DNA of 64,000 bases from Pollutimonas bauzanensis (GTDB taxonomy: Bacteria > Pseudomonadota > Gammaproteobacteria > Burkholderiales > Burkholderiaceae_B): contig NZ_FQXE01000007.1 in the NCBI RefSeq assembly GCF_900129885.1, forward strand, positions 62,001 through 126,000, in the 5' to 3' direction. Below the pieces are notes generated by a model. It was given only the letters and a program-made list of their open reading frames with translations. It did no database searches and was not told where the DNA came from. The number at the start of each line of letters is the position of its first letter. Position 1 is the stretch's first letter. This document shows positions 1 through 7,275 of this stretch, one piece after another. The position numbers and the translations under genes are program-made.

Positions 1-58
1 ATGCGTTTGCGCGGGGCTCGTGCGAGGCCCGCGCAAAAACAACTCCATAAGGATATAC

Positions 59-805
59 ATGTCGTCTCATCAGGTTCTGGCCGGTTTCCATGCCGTGATC
101 GCCCGCTTGCGCCACGCGCCGGGCTCGATCAGGGAACTCTACGTCGAAGCATCGCGGCGCGACAAGCGCATGCAGACGTTCATCGAGCAGGCGCAGGCGG
201 CCAATATCCGGGTTCATCCAGTCGCCGCCGAGCGCCTCGACGGCCTGGCGCGCGGCACCCGGCACCAGGGGGTGGTGGCCCTGGCCGAAGCCCATCCCCT
301 GGCCGCGGATGTCGACGAGGTCCTCGACTGGCTCGAGGACAAGCCCGAGCCCGCCTTGTTTTTGATACTGGACGGCGTGACCGACCCGCACAATCTTGGC
401 GCGTGCCTGCGCACGGCCGATGCCGCGGGCGTGCATGCGGTGATTGCGCCGCGCGACAAGGCCGTGGGCTTGAACACCACGGTGCAGCGGGTTGCGAGCG
501 GGGCCGCCGAGACCGTCCCCTACATCATGGTGACCAACCTGGCGCGCACCATGCGCCAGCTCAAAGAGCGCGACGTCTGGCTCGTGGGAACGGATGACCA
601 GGCTGCCTCGACCATACATCAGGTCGACGGCCGCCGCGCCATGGCGTGGGTGATGGGCGCCGAAGGCGAGGGCATGCGCCGCTTGACCCGCGAGACCTGC
701 GACGAGCTGGTCCATATCCCCATGCTGGGATCTGTCGAGAGCCTGAACGTCAGCGTGGCCAGCGCCGTCTGCCTGTACGAAACGCTGCGGCAGCGCCGCT
801 CTTAG
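59..805 (+). CDS. rlmB: 23S rRNA (guanosine-2'-O-)-methyltransferase RlmB
   Basis: SpoU-family (SPOUT) methyltransferase of 248 aa, expected to use S-adenosylmethionine to 2'-O-methylate a guanosine of 23S rRNA (G2251 in E. coli). The N-terminal about 90 residues fit the SpoU substrate-binding domain (GFHAVIARL near the start). The C-terminal knot shows the family motifs [31 protein letters not shown] and [13 protein letters not shown], which form the SAM pocket. The ATG at 59 was chosen because AAGGA lies about 8 bases upstream; an in-frame ATG at 20 would only add an unrelated 13-residue tail. In related genomes rlmB usually follows rnr, which would lie before this window. Family assignment is very safe; the exact target nucleotide is by homology. 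Confidence 0.95.
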   Translation: MSSHQVLAGFHAVIARLRHAPGSIRELYVEASRRDKRMQTFIEQAQAANIRVHPVAAERLDGLARGTRHQGVVALAEAHPLAADVDEVLDWLEDKPEPALFLILDGVTDPHNLGACLRTADAAGVHAVIAPRDKAVGLNTTVQRVASGAAETVPYIMVTNLARTMRQLKERDVWLVGTDDQAASTIHQVDGRRAMAWVMGAEGEGMRRLTRETCDELVHIPMLGSVESLNVSVASAVCLYETLRQRRS

Positions 806-868
806 CCTTGCGGCGGCGGCCTTCCCATTTTCCTTCACCCTATATCTATATATCGCTCTTCTTCCATC

Positions 869-2098
869 ATGGCTAAAAACGGCTTTACCACTACGATTCT
901 TCATTCAGACCGGCGCGCCTCGGTCGAACACGGCGCCATTCACAAGCCCATGCATCCGTCATCGCAGTATGCGTTCGCCGATGCGCGGGAACTGGCGGCC
1001 GTGTTCCAGGGCAAGCCGGGCTTTACCTATGCGCGCCAGGGCACGCCCACGACCGCCGCCCTCGAAGCCAAAATTTCGCAAATGGAAGACGGCGCCGGAA
1101 CGGTCAGTTTCGCCACCGGCATGGCGGCGCTGGCGGCCACTTTTTTTTCCCTGCTGAAAGCGGGCGACCATCTCATCAGCAGCCAGTATATTTTTGGCAA
1201 TACCAACAGCCTGCTTGGCACCCTGGCCGGCCTGGGCGTCGAGGTCAGCCTGGTCGACGCGACGGACGCCAGGAATGTGATCGCCGCCCATAGGCCCGAA
1301 ACCAGGATGGTGTTCACTGAATCGCTGGCCAATCCCGGCACCCAGGTGGCGGATCTGCAAGCCATAGGGGACTGGTGCCGGGAAAAGCATCTGGTCTACG
1401 TGGTCGACAACACCCTGGCCACGCCCTGGCTGTGCCAGGGCAAGGCGGTCGGGGCGTCGCTGGTCATCAATTCCTTGTCCAAGCACATAGGCGGGCATGC
1501 CAATGCCTTGGGCGGCGCGGTAACGGATACGGGGCTGTACGACTGGACCGGCTACGAAAACATCGCCGCGCCTTATCGCGGCGGCAAGCCCACTTCATGG
1601 GGGCTGACCCAGATAAAGAAAAAGGGTTTGCGCGATATGGGCGGCACGCTGGCGTCCGAGGCGGCCCACCGCATCGCCGCGGGCGCCGAAACGCTGGCCT
1701 TGCGCATGGATCGCGCCTGCGCGAATTCCCTGGCGCTGGCGCAGTTCCTGAGCACGCATCCCAAAGTCGCCAAAATTCATTATCCGGGGCTGGCGGGCCA
1801 TCCTCAGCACGAGCGCGCCGCGCAGTTGTTCGGCAATCGCTACGGCGCGCTCATGGGCATCGAGCTGGTCGACGAGGTCGACCTGTTTGATTTCCTGAAC
1901 CGCCTCAATGTGCTGATACTGGCGACCCATCTGGGCGACAATCGCAGTCTGGTTCTGCCCATGGCCCACACGATCTATTACGAGATGGGCGCGGAACGCC
2001 GCGCGCTGATGGGCATTTCCGACAACTTTTTGCGCGTATCCGTCGGTATCGAAGATGTGCAGGATCTGATCGGCGACTTTGTGCAGGCCTTGCAGTAA
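869..2098 (+). CDS. Cystathionine gamma-synthase family PLP enzyme (sulfhydrylase type)
   Basis: PLP-dependent enzyme of the Cys/Met metabolism family, 409 aa, full length. The PLP lysine sits in SLSKHIGGHANALGG, preceded by the cofactor aspartate in VVDNTLATP; FTYARQGTPTTAALE and SFATGMAAL are the conserved substrate and phosphate-binding segments. The family includes cystathionine gamma-synthase, O-acetyl/O-succinylhomoserine sulfhydrylase and methionine gamma-lyase. The N-terminus (TTILHSDRR...HGAIHKPMHPSSQYAF) is most like the subgroup annotated 'cystathionine gamma-synthase family' in Bordetella-like genomes. It likely acts in the cytoplasm in methionine or cysteine interconversion, but the substrate cannot be set from sequence. 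The gene stands alone after rlmB; no S-box or other riboswitch was seen upstream. Confidence 0.88.
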   Translation: MAKNGFTTTILHSDRRASVEHGAIHKPMHPSSQYAFADARELAAVFQGKPGFTYARQGTPTTAALEAKISQMEDGAGTVSFATGMAALAATFFSLLKAGDHLISSQYIFGNTNSLLGTLAGLGVEVSLVDATDARNVIAAHRPETRMVFTESLANPGTQVADLQAIGDWCREKHLVYVVDNTLATPWLCQGKAVGASLVINSLSKHIGGHANALGGAVTDTGLYDWTGYENIAAPYRGGKPTSWGLTQIKKKGLRDMGGTLASEAAHRIAAGAETLALRMDRACANSLALAQFLSTHPKVAKIHYPGLAGHPQHERAAQLFGNRYGALMGIELVDEVDLFDFLNRLNVLILATHLGDNRSLVLPMAHTIYYEMGAERRALMGISDNFLRVSVGIEDVQDLIGDFVQALQ

Positions 2099-2455
2099 AG
2101 CGGGCATCGCTTGAAGAACGATGCGGGCGGCCGGAGATAACATAGTTTTCTCTCCGCCGGCCAGCCCAGTTGCAAACTTTGCAAAATTTATTGTTGTTGC
2201 CGCGCAAAAATCAAAAAAGTCAGCAACGATGCGGGTTTTCAAGGTTTTTTGCTTGACAGCCATGGGTTTCAAAGGCTTAATACGCGGTAGTCAGCTGGGT
2301 GTGCTTATTTGCAGCAACGTCACCTGGTTGCACCCACATCATTGCCTGTGGGTAATACGAATGTCACTGACCATGCTGCGTATTTTTCAATCAAGCGCCA
2401 AGTCAGCCCCTTGCGGGACGAACTTGGCTACAATAATTTTTAGGGGTAATCCTTA
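2099..2455 (+). other. 357-bp intergenic leader before the HU gene
   Basis: AT-richer than its surroundings, with no convincing coding potential: the one open frame (2121-2456) overlaps the promoter candidate and has no family resemblance. It contains a promoter candidate at 2253-2281. Near the gene it has an inverted repeat, GCCAAGT (2397-2403) and ACTTGGC (2422-2428), 28 bases before the HU start codon, which could fold in the mRNA leader. If the promoter is right the leader is about 165 nt. Confidence 0.5.
2253..2281 (+). promoter_or_regulatory. Sigma-70 promoter candidate for the HU gene
   Basis: A perfect -35 hexamer TTGACA at 2253-2258 is followed after 17 bp by CTTAAT at 2276-2281, which matches TATAAT at 4 of 6 positions. 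The start point would be near 2288. Inference from sequence only. Confidence 0.45.
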
Positions 2456-2728
2456 ATGAACAAAACAGAGCTTATCGAACACATTTCCACCAAGGCCGAT
2501 CTGTCGAAAGCCGACGCTGGCCGCGCGCTCGAAGCGTTTATCGGGGCCGTGAAAACTACACTAAAAAAGAAAGGCACAGTGACTCTGGTCGGCTTTGGCA
2601 CGTTCGCCGTATCGGAACGCGCGGCGCGCACGGGCCGCAACCCGCGCACCGGCGAGGCGATCAAGATCAAGAAAGCCAAGGTGCCGAAATTCCGTCCCGG
2701 CAAGGCGCTTAAAGAAGCCGTCAACTAA
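2456..2728 (+). CDS. hup: HU-family DNA-binding protein
   Basis: Histone-like HU protein of 90 aa, the usual length. It begins [21 protein letters not shown], has the beta-arm signature [20 protein letters not shown] and ends in a lysine-rich tail ([10 protein letters not shown]). HU bends and compacts DNA as a dimer. The N-terminus and conserved [10 protein letters not shown] arm fit HU rather than IHF. The start is fixed by homology and the short preceding GGGG-type ribosome binding site. It is followed by a tRNA gene with its own promoter, so it is probably monocistronic. Confidence 0.96.
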   Translation: MNKTELIEHISTKADLSKADAGRALEAFIGAVKTTLKKKGTVTLVGFGTFAVSERAARTGRNPRTGEAIKIKKAKVPKFRPGKALKEAVN

Positions 2729-2742
2729 TATTTGACTTGGAT

Positions 2743-2771
2743 TTGCATAGCCAAACGCGCTACGTTATAAT
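2743..2771 (+). promoter_or_regulatory. Promoter of the tRNA-Val gene
   Basis: TTGCAT (-35, 2743-2748), a 17-bp spacer and a perfect TATAAT (-10, 2766-2771). Transcription would start near 2778, about 40 nt before the mature tRNA 5' end. The strong -10 and the position directly before a tRNA support the call. Confidence 0.7.
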
Positions 2772-2816
2772 TTTGTCTTCGCGTTTTGCGCCAAAGCAGT
2801 GGTACCCAGCGATAAC

Positions 2817-2892
2817 GGGTGCTTAGCTCAGTTGGTAGAGCGGCGCCCTTACAAGGCGTAGGTCACAGGTTCGAACCCTGTAGCACCCACCA
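2817..2892 (+). tRNA. tRNA-Val (anticodon UAC)
   Basis: 76-nt cloverleaf with encoded CCA. The acceptor stem GGGTGCT (2817-2823) pairs with AGCACCC (2882-2888); discriminator A at 2889 and CCA at 2890-2892. The D arm contains AGCTCAGTTGGTAGAGC and the T arm CAGGTTCGAACCCTG. The 7-nt anticodon loop is CTTACAA, giving anticodon TAC, which reads GUA and other GUN valine codons. It has its own promoter and terminator and is a single tRNA, not part of a cluster. Confidence 0.97.
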
Positions 2893-2912
2893 CTACTATG
2901 CAATGAAAGAAT

Positions 2913-2943
2913 AGCCACTTAAGGTTTGCTTAAGTGGCTTTTT
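2913..2943 (+). terminator. Rho-independent terminator after tRNA-Val
   Basis: An 11-bp perfect stem AGCCACTTAAG (2913-2923) / CTTAAGTGGCT (2929-2939) with a 5-nt loop GTTTG, followed by a run of T (2939-2943). Confidence 0.9.
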
Positions 2944-3077
2944 CGTATGCGCTCGGCTTGCCAGCGGCCGGCACGACATTGATCAATACACAGCCCATTG
3001 AAACGGACGTAAACTTGGCTGTGTCTTGCCCGCGGTGATGCCTGCCGGCGCCCGGATGCCGCAGCTTGCGGCCATTA

Positions 3078-3106
3078 TTGCGAATGGTTCGCATTTCTGC
3101 TACTAT
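3078..3106 (+). promoter_or_regulatory. Fur-like operator overlapping the tonB promoter
   Basis: The inverted repeat TGCGAA-TGG-TTCGCA (3079-3093) lies in an ATTATTGCGAATGGTTCGCA context that resembles betaproteobacterial Fur boxes (AATGCGAAT-type half-sites). It overlaps a promoter candidate: TTGCGA (3078-3083), 17-bp spacer, TACTAT (3101-3106). A repressor bound here would cover the -35 region. Seen: repeat and promoter geometry; inferred: Fur as the binder, from the tonB-exbBD genes downstream. Confidence 0.6.
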
Positions 3107-3185
3107 TTTGTTCTTGTTTCAACTACAGCGGTTTCCGCGCGACGCATGCCGGGTTCGCTGTTTAACACTTTCAATTGCTTATTCA

Positions 3186-4046
3186 ATGCCGCGTTCCCAT
3201 GCTGAACCGAAATCCCGCCCCGTGCTTATCAAAGTGGCCGGGGTTGCCGTTGCGGTGGGATTACACTTGGCGGTGCTGGGGGCCATACTGGCGTCCCCGC
3301 CGATCAAGCCCGAAATAGACCTCCCCGAAACGGTCGAGGTGCGTTTCGTTGAAATCGCCGACGATCCGGTCGATGCGGCTGCCAACATCGAGACCGACCT
3401 GGAGCCGGTTCAGGAGGTGGCTGTCGTGCCCCCGGAACCCGAGGTGGTCCCCGAACCCGAGCCCGAGCCCGAGCCCGTCGTCGAGCCCGAGCCGCCCGAA
3501 CCCGAACCGGTGGTCGAGCCGGAACCGGAGCCGGAGCCTGTCGTGGAGGAGCCCGAGCCGGAAGCCATAACGCCGGAGCCGCCGCCCGAACCCAAGCCTG
3601 AACCCAAACCCGAACCCAAGCCCAAGCCGAAACCCAAACCCAAGCCCAAGCCGGTGGTCAAGGCGCCGCCCAAGCCCGAAGCGCCCGTTGCCGCGGCTGC
3701 GCCGGTCGGCAAGGCAAGCGCTCCGGCCATGCCCAAGGCCCCTTCGGCGCCCGTCGATCCAAACCGGCCGCGCATGATAGGCAAGGTCGATTATCTCGGC
3801 AAGCGGCCCAGCCCGGAATACCCGCGCGTTTCCGAGCGCCGCGGCGAGCAGGGCAGGGTCGTGGTGCGAGTGCTGATTTCCGCCCAGGGCTCGGTGCTGG
3901 ATGTGTCGGTGCGCTCGTCCTCGGGCTACACGCGCCTGGACGACGCCGCCTTGAAGGCCGCGCGCACCGCGCGTTTCAAGCCTTATACGGAAAACGGTAT
4001 CGCATATCAGGCCATGGCCGATATTCCCTTTGATTTTGTTTTATAG
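3186..4046 (+). CDS. tonB: Energy transducer TonB
   Basis: Inner-membrane anchored, periplasm-spanning protein of 286 aa that delivers proton-motive energy from ExbB/ExbD to outer-membrane receptors. Domains: a short cytoplasmic tail, one membrane helix at about residues 14-36 (VLIKVAGVAVAVGLHLAVL), a long Pro-Glu then Pro-Lys linker at about 82-165, and a TonB C-terminal domain at about 208-286 (SPEYPRVSERRGEQGRVVV ... ARFKPYT). The ATG at 3186 was preferred to one at 3066, which would put the start upstream of the predicted promoter -10. exbB follows after 10 bp. The linker changes from acidic (PE) to basic (PK) along its length, as in other TonB proteins. Probably iron-regulated through the upstream operator. 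Confidence 0.93.
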   Translation: MPRSHAEPKSRPVLIKVAGVAVAVGLHLAVLGAILASPPIKPEIDLPETVEVRFVEIADDPVDAAANIETDLEPVQEVAVVPPEPEVVPEPEPEPEPVVEPEPPEPEPVVEPEPEPEPVVEEPEPEAITPEPPPEPKPEPKPEPKPKPKPKPKPKPVVKAPPKPEAPVAAAAPVGKASAPAMPKAPSAPVDPNRPRMIGKVDYLGKRPSPEYPRVSERRGEQGRVVVRVLISAQGSVLDVSVRSSSGYTRLDDAALKAARTARFKPYTENGIAYQAMADIPFDFVL

Positions 4047-4056
4047 GACGCAACGA

Positions 4057-4935
4057 ATGTTGGATTTTCTAAATAGCGCACTGCATGTGCTTGCCCAGCT
4101 TGGTGAAGCCGCACCCGCTGCGCAATCAGGCGCCGCCGCGGCTGGCATGGCCGCTCCGGCGGCCGCGGCCGCTGCCGCGGCGGGGACCACGGCAGCCGAC
4201 ATTGCGCAGGGCGGCGGCATGCTGCACTTCATTTCGCAAAGCGACATCGTCGGCAAGACCCTGTTCGGTTTTCTTATCGTGATGTCGCTGACCAGCTGGT
4301 ATCTGATCTTCGTCAAGTCGTTCACGAATATCCGGATAGGCATGCGTTCCAAGAAATTCCTGACCAGCTTCTGGGCGGCCAGCTCGCTGGAACAGGTCGA
4401 AAACGAAATCGCCATACACGGCGCCAACGAGCCCTTTGCGCACCTGGCAATTCATGCGATCCATGCGCGCACCCATCATGCCAAGTACGGCGCGATGAAG
4501 CTCGAGGAGAAAGGCTCCACGGGCGCCTTCGTCACACGCACCATACGCAAGGTGATAGACGAAGAAACCGCGCGCCTCGAGAACGGCCTGACCATACTGG
4601 CATCCATAGGGTCGACCGCGCCTTTCGTGGGGCTGTTTGGCACGGTGTGGGGGGTGTATCATGCCTTGGTGGGCATAGGCTTGTCGGATGGCGTCACCGT
4701 CAACCGCATTGCCGGCCCGGTGGGCGAAGCCCTCATCATGACGGGCCTGGGCCTGGCGGTGGCCATACCCGCGGTCCTGGCCTACAACGGTTTCGTGCGC
4801 AGCAACCGGGTCTACCTGGCGCGCCTCGATGTCTTCGCCCACGATCTGTTCACCTTCCTGTCCACGGGGCAGCAGGTGTCGGAATCTTCCAATAAAGCGC
4901 GCCGCGTCGTGCTTGCCGCAAGCAAGGGTGAATAA
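4057..4935 (+). CDS. exbB: TonB-system proton channel subunit ExbB
   Basis: MotA/TolQ/ExbB family protein of 292 aa, the pentameric proton channel of the Ton complex. Three membrane segments are visible: near residues 70-90 (GKTLFGFLIVMSLTSWYLI), about 180-205 (GLTILASIGSTAPFVGLFG) and about 225-250 (GLGLAVAIPAVLAYNGFV). The conserved GTVWG motif and the AP(F)VGLFGTVWGVYHAL block are intact. An Ala-rich N-terminal stretch (residues about 25-50) extends the periplasmic part. The start at 4057 (MLDFLNSALHV) was chosen over 4030, which overlaps the end of tonB. exbD follows directly, so the two are translated together. Confidence 0.94.
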   Translation: MLDFLNSALHVLAQLGEAAPAAQSGAAAAGMAAPAAAAAAAAGTTAADIAQGGGMLHFISQSDIVGKTLFGFLIVMSLTSWYLIFVKSFTNIRIGMRSKKFLTSFWAASSLEQVENEIAIHGANEPFAHLAIHAIHARTHHAKYGAMKLEEKGSTGAFVTRTIRKVIDEETARLENGLTILASIGSTAPFVGLFGTVWGVYHALVGIGLSDGVTVNRIAGPVGEALIMTGLGLAVAIPAVLAYNGFVRSNRVYLARLDVFAHDLFTFLSTGQQVSESSNKARRVVLAASKGE

Positions 4936-5412
4936 ATGGCCTTCGGCAGCTTTGACAACAAAGGGGTGAGCCATACGGTCTCCGAGATCAACATGGTGCC
5001 GCTCATCGACGTAATGCTGGTGCTGCTGGTGATATTCATCATCACCGCGCCCTTGCTCAGCCATTCGATCAAGATCAATGTGCCGCAGGCCTCTTCCCAG
5101 CCCGTCGAGCAGGAACCCAAGACGATAGACCTGGCTGTCGATGCCCAGGGGCAGTTGTACTGGAACGAGCAGGCGGTGACGGCGGACCAGCTTACGCAAA
5201 AATTCGCCGCTGAAGCGGCGCTGGAGCCCCAGCCCGAATTGCGCATCCGGGCCGACCTGAACACGCGCTACGAAGTGCTGGCGCAGGTCATGAGCAGCGC
5301 CAAGGCGGCGGGCCTCAAGCGGCTGGGCTTCATTACCCGGCCCGGCTCCAAGGACGCGGCCGAGGACCACGTCGCGGCCGACAAGGCGGCCGAGCCGGCC
5401 GCGGCGCGATGA
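4936..5412 (+). CDS. exbD: TonB-system subunit ExbD
   Basis: ExbD/TolR family protein, 158 aa, with one N-terminal membrane helix (IDVMLVLLVIFIITAPL). The aspartate in NMVPLIDVMLVLLVIF is the conserved proton-path residue, followed by a periplasmic domain (SHSIKINVPQASSQ ... LRIRADLNTRYEVLAQVMS). It starts immediately after the exbB stop codon. The C-terminal Ala/Asp-rich tail after about residue 135 is not conserved in the family. Last gene of the tonB-exbB-exbD operon. Confidence 0.94.
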   Translation: MAFGSFDNKGVSHTVSEINMVPLIDVMLVLLVIFIITAPLLSHSIKINVPQASSQPVEQEPKTIDLAVDAQGQLYWNEQAVTADQLTQKFAAEAALEPQPELRIRADLNTRYEVLAQVMSSAKAAGLKRLGFITRPGSKDAAEDHVAADKAAEPAAAR

Positions 5413-5521
5413 GCGGCGCCTGGTCCGGCGTCTGAACAGCCGCCTGTCAGCTTTGTAACGGCACCGGGATAAATCCTCGCGGAACTATAAAAATTCGGGC
5501 GCTTCGATATAGAATCACGGT

Positions 5522-6196
5522 ATGAGAGTACTAGTTATCGAAGACGACACCACGCTGGGTCATGCGCTGCAGGAATTCCTGGTCGAGCAGGGGTATGCGG
5601 TCGACTGGCTTGAAGATGGCGATCAGGCGCTGGGCGCCGTCGCCGGCCAAAGCTACGACCTGCTGTTGCTGGACCTTAATTTGCCGGGCCAAAGCGGGCT
5701 GGATGTGCTGCACAAGCTGCGCGCCGGCAATCTGCAGGTACCCGTCCTTATCCTTACCGCGCGCGACGGCATCGAGGATCGCGTCGCCGGCCTGGATGCC
5801 GGCGCCGACGATTATGTCACCAAGCCATTCGAACTGCCTGAACTGGCGGCGCGCGTGCGCGCCTTCGCCCGGCGGCGCGCCGGGCAGGCGCAGCCCTTCA
5901 TCGAAGCCGGCCCTTTGCAGTTCGACACCGTGGGCCGGGAAGTGCGCGTCCACGGGGAACGCCTCAGCTTGTCGGTGCGCGAGCTTTCCGTCCTGGAAAT
6001 GCTCATGGCGCGCGTGGGGCGGGTGGTCACCAAGCGGCAGATCGTCAATTCGCTTTCGGCATGGGACGCCGATTTCAGCGAAAACGCGGTGGAAGTCTAT
6101 GTATACCGCCTGCGCAAGCGGCTGGAAGGCACCGGCACCGGCATACAAACGGTGCGCGGCTTCGGCTATCTTCTCGACGTAGAAAGTGCCCCGTAA
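5522..6196 (+). CDS. OmpR-family response regulator
   Basis: Two-component response regulator of 224 aa: receiver domain at about 1-115 with acidic pocket E7-D8-D9, phospho-acceptor D51 (LLLLDLNLPG) and the switch lysine in YVTKPFE; winged-helix DNA-binding domain at about 130-220 (LSVRELSVLEMLMAR ... VEVYVYRLRKRLEG ... TVRGFGYLL). Closest in look to the TctD/QseB group. The kinase gene overlaps its 3' end by 11 bases. No Shine-Dalgarno is visible before the ATG, and a -10-like TAGAAT (5510-5515) sits so close that the mRNA might be leaderless (inference). Target genes are unknown; kup directly downstream of the kinase is a candidate. Confidence 0.9.
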   Translation: MRVLVIEDDTTLGHALQEFLVEQGYAVDWLEDGDQALGAVAGQSYDLLLLDLNLPGQSGLDVLHKLRAGNLQVPVLILTARDGIEDRVAGLDAGADDYVTKPFELPELAARVRAFARRRAGQAQPFIEAGPLQFDTVGREVRVHGERLSLSVRELSVLEMLMARVGRVVTKRQIVNSLSAWDADFSENAVEVYVYRLRKRLEGTGTGIQTVRGFGYLLDVESAP

Positions 6197-7271
6197 GTTC
6201 CGCGGCGAGTTGATGCCGCGAGGCTCGCTCGCGCGTCACCTGGTTTTGCGCCTGCTGCCCGCCGTCATTGTGCTGGTCGTGCTGGATCTGAGCGTCACAT
6301 GGGTGATGACGCGCAAGGTCAGCCTTGAAGCCTGGCTGCTGCGCGACCTTTTCTGGACCATGGTGGTCAGCCAGGTGGTGCTGGTCTCGGTATTTACCTG
6401 GGTCCTGCTTTCCGGCGTGCGTTCGGGCCTGGCGTCCATCAACCGTTTGTCCCAGGAAATCAGCCAGCGCTCCATCGATGACCTGCAGCCGCTCGACGTG
6501 GCGGGGCTGCCTACCGAGGTGGCGCCCATGGTCGCGCACTTCAATGACCTCCTGCTGCGCCTGGACGATTCCATGCAGGCGCAGAAGCGCTTCATCGGGC
6601 ATGCCGCCCACCAGCTCAGGACGCCCCTGGCCGGACTGAAGCTGGAGTCCGAGCTGATGCTTACGCGCAGCCTGCCGGACGACGTGCGCGAGCGCGCCGA
6701 GCGCATCAAGAAAGTCACCGATCGCATGATAAGGCTGGGCCAGCAGTTGCTCGTGCTGGCGCGCGCCGATTCGTCGACCCGCCCGCAGGACAGCTTTGTG
6801 CGGCGCGATTTATGCGAATGGGTGCGGGCCAGCGGCGCCGAATGGATACCCGCGGCGCGGGCCAGCCACGTGGATATCCAGTTGATGGCCCCCGATGAGC
6901 CGGTCTGGGTGGACGTGGACCCCTTGTTGCTGGAAGAGCTGCTGAGCAATCTCATCGACAATGCCTTGCGCTACGGCGTCGGGGCCAGCGCCATTACGCT
7001 GCAAGTGGGCGCCAACCCGCCGTCCCTGACGGTTGAGGACGATGGCCCCGGTATCGAGCCGGAAGATTCCGAACGCGTATTCGAGGCCTTTTACCGGTCT
7101 TCGCGCGCCGCCGCCGGAGGCTCGGGATTGGGCCTGGCCATCGTGCGTGAAATCGCGCGCGCCCATGGCGCCTGGTGGAATCTGACCAGCCGTCCCGCTT
7201 TTCCGGGCACGCGAATTACTGTTGTATTCCCAGGGCCCCGGATAGGGGCGAAACTCAGAAGACAAGAGTAA
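6186..7271 (+). CDS. Sensor histidine kinase (TctE/QseC type)
   Basis: Partner kinase of the preceding regulator, 361 aa from a GTG start that overlaps it by 11 bases; an ATG at 6213 is an alternative. Two membrane helices (about 20-40 and 57-78) enclose only a very short periplasmic loop, so the sensing part is small or within the membrane. Then come a HAMP-like linker, the H-box GHAAHQLRTPLAGLK with phospho-histidine about H142, and the ATPase domain with N-box (LLSNLIDNALRYG), G1 (VEDDGPGI) and G2 (GGSGLGLAIVREIA). The signal is unknown. The stop codon is 4 bp before kup. Confidence 0.9.
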   Translation: MPRKFRGELMPRGSLARHLVLRLLPAVIVLVVLDLSVTWVMTRKVSLEAWLLRDLFWTMVVSQVVLVSVFTWVLLSGVRSGLASINRLSQEISQRSIDDLQPLDVAGLPTEVAPMVAHFNDLLLRLDDSMQAQKRFIGHAAHQLRTPLAGLKLESELMLTRSLPDDVRERAERIKKVTDRMIRLGQQLLVLARADSSTRPQDSFVRRDLCEWVRASGAEWIPAARASHVDIQLMAPDEPVWVDVDPLLLEELLSNLIDNALRYGVGASAITLQVGANPPSLTVEDDGPGIEPEDSERVFEAFYRSSRAAAGGSGLGLAIVREIARAHGAWWNLTSRPAFPGTRITVVFPGPRIGAKLRRQE

Positions 7272-7275
7272 AAAC

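Noticed and set aside
869-900. Riboswitch before the PLP sulfhydrylase gene
   Set aside because: The 63-bp gap after rlmB is too short for an S-box or SAM-II fold and shows no conserved helices.
2121-2456. 111-codon ORF before the HU gene
   Set aside because: It overlaps the promoter candidate and leader, has no SD or family similarity.
3430-3680. Short direct repeats resembling an array
   Set aside because: They are codon-level repeats for the Pro-Glu/Pro-Lys linker of TonB; no spacers, no cas genes.
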